Shown in pieces: positions 44,794 to 56,328 of a DNA stretch of 64,000 bases; the first letter of the stretch is position 1, and each line of letters begins with the position of its first letter. The translations under genes and the position numbers were made by a program. The DNA comes from Eustoma russellianum (lineage: Eukaryota > Streptophyta > Magnoliopsida > Gentianales > Gentianaceae). Where the stretch lies: NCBI GenBank assembly GCA_036186865.1, contig AP025065.1, positions 5,019,421 through 5,083,420 on the forward strand. The letters run 5' to 3'. Below the pieces are notes generated by a model. That model saw only the letters and a program-made list of their open reading frames with translations, made no database searches and had not been told where the DNA came from.

Positions 44794-45960
44794 ATGATGA
44801 ATTTGAATTCGAATGCTTCCTCTTCGAGAGGAACTCAACCGCATGGTGTAGATAATCCGCATCAAAATCCTTATTATTTGCATCCGAATGACAGTCCTGC
44901 AATTGTCTTAGCACAACCTGCACTCACTCCTCATAACTATCATACTTGGAGTCGTACATTTGAGATGGCCTTAGTAGTTAAGAACAAGGTTGGATTCATC
45001 GATGGTACTATAACGAAACCTGCACCCACGGATCCTGAATTTTCTATCTGGAGACAAGTTAATACAATGGTGCAGTCTTGGATTATGAATTCTATATCAC
45101 ATTCAATTGCACAGAGCATTATGTGGTTTGATAGTGCGATTGATGCGTGGAATGATCTCAAGTTGAGATATGGTAGTACTGACCCGTTTAGACTGTCAGA
45201 TTTGTTAGAGTCGTTTTATGGAATCAAGTAGGAGGCTCTGAGTGTCAATGAGTATTTCACAAAGCTGAAGGTTGTCTGGGAAGAATTGATGTCTGTTAGG
45301 CCTATACCTACGTGTGTGTGTAGAGGGTGTAGATGTGATGTAGCTGGAAAGATGAAGCAATTTGTTGAGAGTGATTACGTCATAAAGTTCATAAAAGGTC
45401 TGAATGAAAATTTTGATCAAGTCAAGTCCCAGGTGTTCGTGATGACGCCATTACCGGATATAAATACTACGTTCTCTATGGCACTGAAATACGAGAGGAA
45501 GGTGGTCTCTGACTTATGAGCAACGATGTTTGAGAACAGTCCTACTGCTTTAATGACGGAGGAGCAAACTGGTGATGTGTTTGCAGCAAACACTTATTTT
45601 GGGAGGCAACAGGCTGGAGGATATAGAAGGGGGAGTGGCAGGTTCTATGCGGACGGATCAAAACGCTTTCAATGCACACACTGTGGCATGATAGGGCATA
45701 CAGCCGAAAGATGTTACAGAAAATTTGGCTTTCCACCTGGTTTTAAGCCCAAGAATCAAGCCAATATGGCTGAGTACACAGACACAGACTCGCAGACCTC
45801 TCAGCTTGATCAGCCTGTGAAGGCCATGCAGTCATTGATGTTGACACCACAACAAAATCAGAAGCTCATGACTTGGCTGAATAAATTGGATGATAGCCAA
45901 GAGGAAGGCATGGTCTCTGCTGGTCATGGCACTGTTCTGTCTGCTGAAACTGAGAAGGTG
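44794..45960 (+). pseudogene. C3 gag with zinc knuckle
   Basis: Starts MMNLNSNASSS. The capsid pattern PHNYHTWSRTFEMAL, IDGTITKPAPTDPEF, SIAQSIMWFDSAIDAWND and KFIKGLNENFDQ matches C2 and C4. The knuckle CTHCGMIGHTAERCYRKFGF is at about 45679. TAG at 45229 (CAG in relatives) and TGA at 45517 interrupt it without a frame change. Confidence 0.92.
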
Positions 45961-47400
45961 ACAGGTAATTCTACAACTAATGTATTAAACACATGGATTT
46001 TAGATTCAGGAGCTACTGACCATATTGCATATAATCTGTCATTATTTACTTCCTGTGAGCCTGTTACCCATGTCTCTATAAAGCTTCCAAACAACATGTC
46101 TGTGCAAGCCACACACAAGGGCACAGTGATCATAAATGAGTTCTTGATTCTGAGTAATGTATTATATATGCCCTGTTTCTCTTTTAATCTCCTTTCTTTG
46201 AGCAAACTGGCCTCTGATCCCAGACTGACCATCATGATTAATGGATCTCACTGTTTGATTCAGGATCAATTGTCCAAGAGGATGATTGGTTCAGCTAGAC
46301 TAATCCATGGCTTATACTATCTGTGTGGTGATGACTTGATGCCACAACATGCTGCCTGTATTTCAGTACATGACACACCTTCCTTGATATGGCATTATAG
46401 ACTTGGGCATGCTTCTCATTCCAGAATAAAAGAGATCCAGAGACTTGACTCATCAATCCCAGGGGATCCTCTTGATTCTCCCTGCACCATATGTCCTCTA
46501 GCTAGACTAAATAAACTCCCTTTCCCTGTTTCTACTTCTGCTTCCTTAAAGCCCTTTGATTTGATTCATGTTGATGTTTGGGGCCCCAACAGGCACCCCA
46601 CCTTGTATGCTCAAAGATACTTTCTGACCATAGTTGATGATTGTACTAGATACACTTGGGCATATTTGATGAAATCAAAAGAAGAAGTCAAACATATATT
46701 GCAAAGTTTCTGCATACATGTTCATACCCAATTTGAAAGACATGTAAAAGTGGTGAGGTCAGATAATGCCAAAGTGTTTAAAATGAATAACTTCTATATG
46801 TTGCATGGGATCATCCATCAAACGAGCTGTGTCTACACCCCACAGCAGAATGGGGTAGTAGAAAGGAAACACCAACATATCCTGATCGTTGCCAGAACTT
46901 TACTCTTTCAAGCTCATCTGCCCATGACTCTTTGGGGCTTTGCCGTACTCTATGCTATATACCTAATCAATATTCTTCCAACACCATTGCTGCAGTATAA
47001 GTCTCCTTTCCAAGTTCTGCACAATAAGACCCCTGCATATCATACTTTGAAAGTCTTTGGATACCAAGCCTATGCACATAATACAGATCCCCACAAGCAT
47101 AAGTTTTCTCATAGAGCCATCTCTTGCTTGTATCTGGGAAATGCCCAACATACAAAAGGTTTCATTCTTTAGAACCTGACTACAAAAGCTATCTTTACAT
47201 CTAGAAATGTTCAGTTTCATGAGCTCTCATTTCCATATATAATCACCCTTGACCATCAGTTTCATCATCCTTCAGAACCACAGTTCCCTCATCCTGTCAA
47301 AATGTTCCCTACAACTAGCCATCACGCTTCATCACCCAAATTCACTAGTCCTGATTCCAATAATGAACATCAGATTCCTACACCACCTTTATCTTAAGAC
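45961..47400 (+). pseudogene. C3 protease and integrase
   Basis: The active site WILDSGATDHIAY is intact. The integrase finger (LIWHYRLGHASH..CTICPLAR) and core HVDVWGPNRHP, VRSDNAKVFKM and NGVVERKHQH are clear. The second core motif has GL/GE-type changes (SDNAKVF for SDNGxEF), so activity is doubtful. TAG at 47170 and TAA at 47395 fall at the end of integrase and in the proline-rich linker. Confidence 0.92.
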
Positions 47401-47451
47401 TCACCACATGTTCATGTACCACCTACATTTCCTTCTCCTTCACCTCCCATT

Positions 47452-49269
47452 ATGTCTGCTCCTTTATCCACACCTTCATCTCCATCTCCTTCACCTGCGT
47501 CTTTGTCTCCTTCACCTCCTAGATCATTGACTCCGGACACTGCTGCTGCTCTTCCTACTCTAATTCCTGATATTCCCTTAGTATTTCCAGCTGAACCTCC
47601 CACTAGACAAAGACGAAGACTTGCTTACCTCCAAGACTATCACTGTAATCAAGCGTTCACTGATATGCCTATCTTCACTGATCTTAATGTTGCTTATCCT
47701 ATCCAACATCATTACTCCATGGCTCATTTAGCTCCTGAATAAAAAAACTATGTGCTTAATCTTAGCTTGCAGCAAGAGCCTGTCACTTATCAGCAAGCAG
47801 CCAAATCAGTGCAATGGCAGCAAGCCATGGCCCAGGAACTAGCAGCATTAGAAGCCAACGATACCTGGACACTGATGCCTTTGCCATCAGATAAGAGGCC
47901 CATTGGATGCAAATGGGTGTATAAAATTAAGAGGAAAGCAGATGGCAGTGTAGACAGATATAAGGCACGTTTGGTTGCCAAAGGATACACTCAGGTGTCT
48001 GGCATTGACTATGAAGATACCTTCTCCCCCGTAGCCAAAATGACCACCGTCAGACTTGTTATGGCTTTAGCATCATTGCAGGGTTGGCATCTACATCAAT
48101 TAGATGTCAACAATGCTTTCCTTCATGGGGATCTCCACCAAGACATCTATATGACGTTGCCTGAAGGACTTTCTTCTCCTATGCCTAACACTGTTTGTAA
48201 ACTCAACAAGTCCCTTTATGGCCTTAAGCAGGCTAGCCGGCAATGGAACGCTAAACTAACTGCTTTTCTACTCTCAACTGGCTTTACACTGTCCAAACAT
48301 GATTATACCATGTTTGTTAAGAGAACTTCTGCATTCTTTCTCGTTTTGTTGGTGTACGTTGATGATATTGTCCTTGCGAGTGATTCTTTCCAAGCTATTC
48401 AAGATATCAAAGTGGCCCTTCACAATGTGTTTAAAATTAAGGATTTAGGTGTATTGCGCTATTTTCTGGGCTTAGAGATTGCCAGGTCTCAGGGGGGCTT
48501 GATAATGTGTCAACGGAAATACACGCTTGAGTTGTTGGAGGATACGGGATTCCTGGCATCTAAGCCTGCAAAGACACCAATGGAGCAAAACATTAAGCTT
48601 GCACATGATGATTCATGTTTGATTGCAGATGTGACTGCATATAGGAGGCTCATTGGCAGGTTGTTGTATTTAACCATTACAAGACCCAACATTACCTATA
48701 CAGTGCAACAACTATCTCAGTTTCTAGACAAACCAACAGAATTACACTTGGCAGCTGCACACGGACTCCTAAGGTATCTTAAGAACAGTCCAGGTAGAGG
48801 CATACTTTTCCCAAGCTCTGGAGATCTGAAGTTAAAGGCTTTCTCAGACGCTGATTGAGGAGGATGTACAGAGAGTAAGAGATCTGTAACGGGGTACTGC
48901 GTTTTCCTGGGAGGTACTTTGGTGTCTTGGAAGGCTAAGAAGCAGAGGACAGTTTCAAAGTCTTCATCAGAGGCTGAATATAGAGCTCTTGCCTCAACTT
49001 CTTGTGAGGTTCAATGGATTCTCTATTTGTTGAAAGATTTGGGGGTTGATCATAAGGAACCGGTTGAGATCTTTTGTGATCATAGAAGTGCCATCTATAT
49101 AGTCAAAAATCCAGTGTTCCATGAGAGAACAAAACACATTGAGATTGATTGCCATATTGTGAGAGACAAATACCAAGAAGGGATCATTGTACCGATGCCT
49201 ATACGGACGGAGATGCAGCTAGCTGATTTACTGACTAAGCCACTAGATTCTAAGAGGTTAACAATCTGA
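47452..49269 (+). pseudogene. C3 reverse transcriptase and RNase H
   Basis: After a Ser/Pro-rich linker and RRRLAYLQDYHCNQ, TAA at 47740 precedes the RT core. That core is open for 368 residues: [62 protein letters not shown] and catalytic LVYVDDIVLASDS. TGA at 48856 replaces Trp of DADWGG in RNase H. KSSSEAEYRAL, IFCDHRSAIYI and HERTKHIEIDCH follow. A one-base loss near 49258 shifts the last codons. Confidence 0.93.
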
Positions 49270-49321
49270 CTGATAGTTTGGGGATGTGCAACATTTACTC
49301 TCAGTCAGAATTGAGGGGGGG

Positions 49322-49818
49322 TGTTGAAGAATTTGATGCTATCAGACAACAAGGTGGTGGCGTTGATGTGAGGAAGAACAAGGTCATAACTCAATCAAAG
49401 AGGAATCAATAACTAACTAGCTTGCCAGAGTAAGCGTATCAGTGGAGGTTGAATTGATGGAGGTTGAAGTTGGTTAGGAGAATCAAGTGCATCGGGCCAA
49501 AGGTTGAAGAAGGAGCTCAGCAGAGCGAAGTGGGAGGAAGAAGGTGCACGCGGGAACTGATTTAAAAGGGGTGAAAAGACAAGAAAGTCCCTGGTGGTTA
49601 TAAGCGTTTAGTTATATGAGTAAGGGTACAATTGTAAATTCGAGGTCTAATAACTGAATTTTTCCCTTCTTCTTCTTCTATATGTACCGAATGCACTACA
49701 CAGTTGAATGTATGAAGAATTGACGGTTTCTTCTTTTCCACATGTTTTCTCTCGATTGTTTTTTGTGTTGCTCCATTGCTGTGATTCTGCTTGGGGTTGA
49801 GTTTGATCAATTTCGTCA
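49322..49818 (+). repeat. 3' LTR of C3 (497 bp)
   Basis: Preceded by the purine tract TTGAGGGGGGG. Same length as the 5' LTR and 99% identical by eye. Confidence 0.97.
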
Positions 49819-49911
49819 GTAATTAGAAGAGGCGAATAAAAAATTGATTGAGATGTTAACCATAATTAAAATTGCAATATTTTCAGAAAAAAAGATGGAG
49901 TTTATGTAAAT

Positions 49912-50339
49912 TTATTTGAAATATCCAACGGATTTAAATGTATGCAAGTCTTGTGATACGATGAAATCAGCCATTCTAACTTTGTATCGTTTGTAATCCG
50001 CCTTGGTCATGCATCCATTGACATTGCTCTTATGGCTGATGAGTTGTTCCTTCATTGCACAAACAACGACTTCGCACTCTTCTGACTCTATTGGTTGTTT
50101 TGCATAATCAAGTGCCTTTAGGATATGAGAGTTGCTCTACCGGTGCACAAACAACGACTTCGCACTCCTCCGACCCTATTGGTTGTTTTGCATAATCAAG
50201 GACACTAAGGATACGTAATCCTCTGGGTTGTTCTGTCATTCATTCTACTCTAATGAACTCATTATCTTCATAGATCAACTTACGATACTCGTCGTCCACA
50301 AATCGACCTTGGATCATGGCATTGTTGAAGTGGGGTTCT
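49912..50339 (-). pseudogene. Possible Ulp1/C48 peptidase pseudogene, cysteine-side part
   Basis: On the minus strand, HFNNAMIQGRFVDDEYRK and a TGA-interrupted stretch lead to two successive versions of LDYAKQPI.SEECEVVVCA. The second continues AMKEQLISHKS.. to a TAA at 49912. The pattern Q..(5-6)..C-x-V-x-V-C recalls the catalytic Gln/Cys block of SUMO-type Ulp1 proteases (Q..DCGVYVC). The His block HWSLLV lies on the other side of C4 (58638-58787), in the right order on the minus strand. Two frames and an 88-bp internal duplication show decay. Such domains also occur inside Mutator-like elements. Identity is inferred. Confidence 0.45.
50057..50220. repeat. 88-bp-spaced duplication within the C48-like pseudogene
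   Basis: GCACAAACAACGACTTCGCA at about 50057 recurs at about 50145, with roughly 70 bp of similar sequence after each. On the minus strand this doubles the cysteine block. Confidence 0.85.
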
Positions 50340-50359
50340 ATTTTTTATTGAATTGTTTA

Positions 50360-50950
50360 TGTCAAAGATGTACCAGACTTGGTCAGAGAAGGAGGGGAGG
50401 TTACCAGGCCGAGGAAGCTGGATGATGATAAGGAAGAATGCAGTGATTCAAGAAACAGATCATCTGGACCATCAAATGAGTTGTTTAATCCACGGTGTTC
50501 ATCAGTTGTGATAGAAGTTAAGCAGTTGGAGGTGTAGATCATGTGAAGAGGTGAGGGAGTAACACACTGGAAGCAGAAGAATGAGAAAGAAGGAAGAAGT
50601 AGGCGGGAAGATTAAAAACAGGATGAAATTACTTCATGTTGTATAGCAGTCAGTTAATAGGGACTTTCTTGTAATTTTCCTAATTTCCCTTGTAAGTTGG
50701 TCTGTAATTCCTTCCTCATTGTGTATAAAACCGTTTGATGAAATGCCAAATGAAGCAGAAGTTATTTTTGAACGGTTGTTGATTTCTTTCTCTCCTTCTT
50801 GCGCAATATTCTACATTACTCTTCTTCTCATTTCTTGTTTCTCACATTCTACTCACTTCCGCATTATTCAAAAGTGGTAGAATTGGCAATAGTTCAGCAG
50901 CTTGTATAGAAATTGCGAACCTCAATCGATTTTGGTTTTTGGTTTTCACA
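50360..50950 (+). repeat. 5' LTR of C4
   Basis: Runs TGTCAAAGATGTACC.. to ..GGTTTTCACA, with TATA-like TGTATAAAAC near 50724. Primer site TGGTATCAGAGCT follows at 50951. Confidence 0.93.
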
Positions 50951-50963
50951 TGGTATCAGAGCT
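50951..50963 (+). other. Primer binding site of C4
   Basis: TGGTATCAGAGCT adjoins the LTR; tRNA-Met type. Confidence 0.92.
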
Positions 50964-50978
50964 ACTATTTTCGGATCA

Positions 50979-52004
50979 ATGAACTTTGGCTCGTTCATGG
51001 CTTCGAACCAAAATTCACCTATCAGTTCAAATCATCCTTCAATGAATATATTGTTTGGCACAGTAGATCTTTCAGAGGATCCGTTGTATATACATCCAGG
51101 AGACAGTCCTTCTCTGGTGCTTGTACAACCGTTGTTGGAGGGTAACAATTATCATGGATGGAGCAGAACCTTTCGCAGAGCACTTGAATCAAAGAATAAG
51201 GTTGGTTTTATTACAGATAATATTCCCAAACCTATGGAAACTAATCGCAGGTATGCTGCTTAAACCAAGGCAAACAATATGGTCGCTTCTTTGATTTTGA
51301 ATTCTTTTATACCTTCTATTGGACAAAGTGTGATGTGGTTTGATAATGCTTTAGATATTTAGAATTATCTAAAACATAGATATGCTAATGATGATGTGTT
51401 TAGATTGTCTGACTTACAAGAGCAATTCTATGCCACCAAGCAAGAAGCTGTGACTGAGTACTACATTAGACTTAAGGTTATGTGGGAGGAACTCATAGTG
51501 CGTAAGGCTATTCATAAGTATGTATGCAATAGATGTACATGTAATGTTTCTAATCAAATCAACAAGTTTATAGAGGATGATCACGTTATAAGATTCATAA
51601 AAGGACTTAATGATGAATATGAACCTATAAAATCATAAGTGCTACTGTCTAGCCTATTACAAGATCTGAAAACAACATTTACTATGGCAGTAAAATTAGA
51701 GAGAAATTTACATTACTCTGGTGGGCAAAACCAATTCACAAATAACTCTTCACTTTCCCTTAGTGCTAATAGTGCACCTAGGCATGGAAATTATGGATTT
51801 AGGTCTATGAGTCCCAGTGGTGGAAATGTAACTTGGCAGAAGCCTGGTGGTCGAGGTGTTAAGAGAGAATTTCAAAATCAGAAGTCTAGTTATAAAAACT
51901 ATAAAGCTCCTATGTGCAGGCATTGTAACATGACAGGACACACGGTTGACAGATGCTATAGGAAACTTGGCTTTCTCCTAGGATACAAGGCTAAAGGACA
52001 GTGA
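50979..52004 (+). pseudogene. C4 gag (first copy, with unique 5' part)
   Basis: Starts MNFGSFMASNQNSP. The pattern GNNYHGWSRTFRRALESKNK, FIKGLNDEYEP and knuckle CRHCNMTGHTVDRCYRKLGF match C2 and C3. Stops after RRYAA (about 51261), at TAG in LDI.N (about 51359) and at TAA after PIKS (51636). Confidence 0.88.
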
Positions 52005-54999
52005 ATTGTGTAGGAAATGAACTTAGTTTGCAACAGGACTCATCTATATAGAATCAATCTGATTGTGAATCTTATCAGGTCAATGATGTTATAAATGACA
52101 ATGACACACTAACATCCACACATGTAGCCCCTTCTTTTACATAGGAGCAATATGCACAACTAATAAGTTTATTGCAAGAACATAAGGACAGAGGGATTTT
52201 GGTGAGTCCAAGTGCTGCAGAGATGAAAAAAGAACCATCGTGCTGTATTATCAGCTCAGTAGGTCACTGATTCTGGTAAGTGGCAAGGTAATGTAACGCA
52301 TAATATTTCTAATGTATAGATATTGGATTCTGGTGCTACAGATCATATTTGCTGTTCTTTTTCCCTATTTGAATCCTATCAGCCTGTATCTGCTATGTGA
52401 GTTAAACTACCTAATAACCAATCAATCATTGTCAGACATGTTGGGGCAGTGAATGTCACTCCTAGCCTCAAATTGCATAATGTACTACATGTACCATCTT
52501 TCACTTTTAACCTTATCTCACTTACCAAACTTACTTTGGCTGGTGATATTGACTTATCATTTCACTCCAATATATTTTAGAATGATCTAAAACATAGATA
52601 TGCTAATGATGATGTGTTTAGATTGTCTGACTTACAAGAGCAATTCTATGCCACCAAGCAAGAAGTTGTGGCTGAGTACTACACTAGACTTAAGGTTCTG
52701 TGGGAGGAACTCATAGTGCGTAAGGCTATTCATAAGTATGTATGCAATAGATGTACATGTAATGTTTCTAATCAAATCAACAAGTTTATAGAGGATGATC
52801 ACGTTATCAGATTCATAAAAGGACTTAATGATGAATATGAACCTGTAAAATCATAAGTGCTACTGTCTAGCCCATTACAAGATCTGAAAACAACATTTAC
52901 TATGGTAGTAAAATTAGAGAGAAATTTACATTACTCTGGTGGGCAAAACCAATTCACAAATAACACTTCACTTGCCCTTAGTGCTAATAGTGCACCTAGG
53001 CATGTAAATTATGGATTTAGGTCTGTGAGTCCCAGTGGTGGAAATGTAAGTTGGCAGAAGCCTGGTGGTCAAGGTGTTAAGAGAGAATTTCAAAATCAGA
53101 AGTCTAGTTATAATAACTATAATGATCCTATGTGCATGCATTGTAACATGATAGGACACACGGTTGACAGATGCTATAGGAAACTTGGCTTTCTCCTAGG
53201 ATACAAGGCTAAAGGACAGTGAATTGTGTAGGAAATGAACTTAATTTGCAACATGACTCATCTATATACAATCAATCTGATTGTGAATCTTATCAGGTCA
53301 ATGATGTTATAAATGACAGTGCCACACTAACATCCACACATGTAGCCCCTTCTTTTACATAGGAGCAATATGCACAACTAATAAGTTTATTGCAAGAACA
53401 TAAGGACAGAGGGATTTTGGTGAGTCCAAGGGCTGCAGAGATGAAAAAAGAACCGCTGTATTATCAGCTCAGTAGGTCACTGATTCTGGTAAGTGGCAAG
53501 GTAATGTAACGCATAATATTTCTAATGTATAGATATTGGATTCTGGTGCTACATATCATATTTGCTGTTCTATTTCCCTATTTGAATCCTATCAGCCTGT
53601 ATATGCTATGTGAGTTAAACTAATTAATAACCAGTCAATCATTGTCAGACATGTTGGGGCAGTGAATGTCACTCCTAGCCTCAAATTGCATAATGTACTA
53701 CATGTACCATCTTTCACCTTTAACCTTGTGTCACTTACCAAACTTACTTTGGCTGGTGATATTGACTTATCGTTTCACTCCAATATATTTTAGAATGATC
53801 TAAAACATAGATATGCTAATGATGATGTGTTTAGATTGTCTGACTTACAAGAGCAATTCTATGCCACCAAGCAAGAAGCTGTGACTGAGTACTACACTAG
53901 ACTTAAGGTTCCGTGGGAGGAACTCATAGTGCGTAAGCCTATTCATAAGTATGTATGCAATAGATGTACATGTAATGTTTCTAATCAAATCAACAAGTTT
54001 ATAGAGGATGATCACGTTATCAGATTCATAAAAGGACTTAATGATGAATATGAACCTGTAAAATCATAAGTGCTACTGTCTAGCCCATTACAAGATCTGA
54101 AAACAACATTTACTATGGCAGTAAAATTAGAGAGAAATTTACATTACTCTGGTGGGCAAAACCAATTCACAAATAACCCTTCACTTGTCTTTAGTGCTAA
54201 TAGTGCACCTAGGCATGGAAATTATGGATTCAGGTATGTGAGTCCCAGTGGTGGAAATGTAAGTTGGCAGAAGCCTGGTGGTCGAGGTGTTAAGAGAGAA
54301 TTTCAAAATCAGAAGTCTAGTTATAATAACTATAAAGCTCCTATGTGCACGCATTGTAACATGATAGGACACGCGGTTGACAGATGCTATAGGAAACTTG
54401 GCTTTCTCCTAGGATACAAGGCTAAAGGACAGTGAATTGTGTAGGAAATGAACTTAGTTTGCAACAGGACTCATCTATATACAATCAATCTGATTGTGAA
54501 TCTTATCAGGTCAATGATGTTATAAATGACAGTGCCACACTAACATCCACACATGTAGCCCCTTCTTTTACATAGGAGCAATATGCACAACTAATAAGTT
54601 TATTGCAAGAACATAATGACAGAGGGATTTTGGTGAGTCCAAGTGCTGCAGAGATGAAAAAAATCGTGCTGTATTATCAGCTCAGTAGGTCACTGATTCT
54701 GGTAAGTGGCAAGGTAATGTAACGCATAATATTTCTAATGTATAAATATTGGATTCTGGTGCTACAGATCATATTTGCTGTTCTCTTTCCCTATTTGAAT
54801 CATATCAGCCTGTATCTGCTATGTGAGTTAAACTACCTAATAACCAGTCAATCATTGTCAGACATGTTGGGGCAGTGAATGTCACTCCTAGCCTCAAATT
54901 GCATAATGTACTACATGTACCATCTTTCACCTTTAACCTTATGTCACTTACCAAACTTACTTTGGCTTGTGATATTGACTTATCATTTCACTCCAATAT
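51358..54999 (+). repeat. Three tandem copies of a 1.2-kb gag-protease unit in C4
   Basis: Units are 51358-52575 (1218 bp), 52576-53788 (1213 bp) and 53789-54999 (1211 bp), each running from mid-gag (LKHRYANDDVF) to the protease tail (DLSFHSN). They are some 97% alike. Both internal junctions are the same (CCAATATATTTTAGAAT), with an ATAT overlap between the original ends. All copies share several nonsense codons. Confidence 0.95.
52576..54770 (+). pseudogene. C4 gag-protease copies 2 and 3
   Basis: Each copy repeats the FIKGLNDEYEP, TAA, zinc knuckle (CMHCNMIGHTVDRC and CTHCNMIGHAVDRC) and protease LDSGAT blocks. In copy 2 the protease reads LDSGATYHI, where copies 1 and 3 have LDSGATDHI. 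Copy 3 lies in a different frame from copies 1 and 2. Confidence 0.88.
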
Positions 55000-56080
55000 G
55001 TGTTACATTCAGGAACATGTGAACAAGAAGATTATTGGTATAGCTAGGGTGTGCCAGGGACTATGTCATCTGCTTGACCATTCCCTGCCTATTACTCCTT
55101 CAGCTAATTCATGGCAGGCACTTGCAGTTTCCACTCCAGCCTCTTTTCTTTGGAATTCTAGACTTGACCATCAAGCATCATCAAGAATGAAATAGATAAA
55201 CAAGATTGACTATCTAGTAGATTCTACTTTCAACTCCCATTCCTGTACTGTGTGCCCCCTAGCAAACCAGAAAAGACTATCCTTTCCTATATCACATTCT
55301 GTAACCCATTCTCACTTTTCTCTTATTCACATGGATATTTGGGGGCTATATAAACAGCCAACCATGTATCAGCAATGTTATTTTCTTATTATAATGGATG
55401 ATCATAGTAGATACCGTTGGATCTATTTGATGAAAACAAAGTCAGAAACCAGAGCTAACATTCATAGTTTTTGGAATTTTGTTCATTTAAAATTCAATGC
55501 CAATATCAAAATGATAAGAACTGATAATGGCCTTGAGTTTAAAATGAACTCATTTTTTGCTTCAAAAAGAATCATACACTAGACCAGTTGCATGTATACA
55601 CCGCAACAAAATGGAGTTGTTGAGAGAAAACAACAACACATTTTAAATGTTGCAAGAGCCCTCAAACTTCAGTCTCATGTTCCCACTCCTTATTGTTGCT
55701 TCTGTGTGCAAAATGCGGTATACTTGATAAATGTCTCTCCTTCTCCTATACTGAATCAAAAGATCCCTCATGAAATACTTTACAGCCATACTCCATCTTA
55801 CAACAACCAAAGGGTGTTTGGTTGTCTTTGCTATGCCACCATTACTATGCCCTCTACAGATAAGTTCTGTCCTACAGCAAGAAAAAGTGTTTTTCTAGGA
55901 CTTCCCATATCACAAAAGGGTATATTCTTCAAGACTTATCTACCAAAGATGTGTTTATCTCCAGAGATGTTATTTTTGATGAGTTTGTCTTTCCTTTCCT
56001 CTCTGATTCTGTACAAGCCTCACCTGTTAACAGTTCTGTCATTCCTACCTCTTCTGCTTATACCTGACATTCTCCTATGA
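54750..56080 (+). pseudogene. C4 protease end and integrase
   Basis: The third LDSGATDHI is followed by the unique integrase: finger remnant LWNSRLDHQASS..CTVCPLANQ (one His of HHCC replaced), core HMDIWGLYKQP, IRTDNGLEFKM, a TAG after RIIH (about 55580), and QNGVVERKQQH. Several stops and a frameshift follow in the linker. Confidence 0.88.
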
Positions 56081-56328
56081 CCAGCTGTGGCACTGATTTA
56101 CATTTGATACCCACTGCCATATCTTAGGGGGCACAATCAACATGTTATCCCATTCAACCCTCTCCTAATAATTAACATTCCCTCACAAATTAATCCCCAA
56201 ACTCTTCTTCTTTTTCTCACCTCCAGGATCTATCTGTTCAGAATGACTCCACCACTTCAGATCATGAATTAACCAGTGTTCCTATAGCTAACCATAACCC
56301 GATCTCCATCCTTATCATATCTATTGAT

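Larger units (their letters stand above)
44145..49818 (+). mobile_element. Copia retrotransposon C3, complete and young
   Basis: Two 497-bp LTRs with four differences are flanked by the perfect 5-bp target duplication GTAAT (44140-44144 and 49819-49823). The internal domain is one long frame interrupted by six nonsense codons, with a single small shift at its very end. Confidence 0.97.

Noticed and set aside
47249..47530. Leu/His-rich open frame
   Set aside because: Out-of-frame reading of the Ser/Pro-rich linker of C3.
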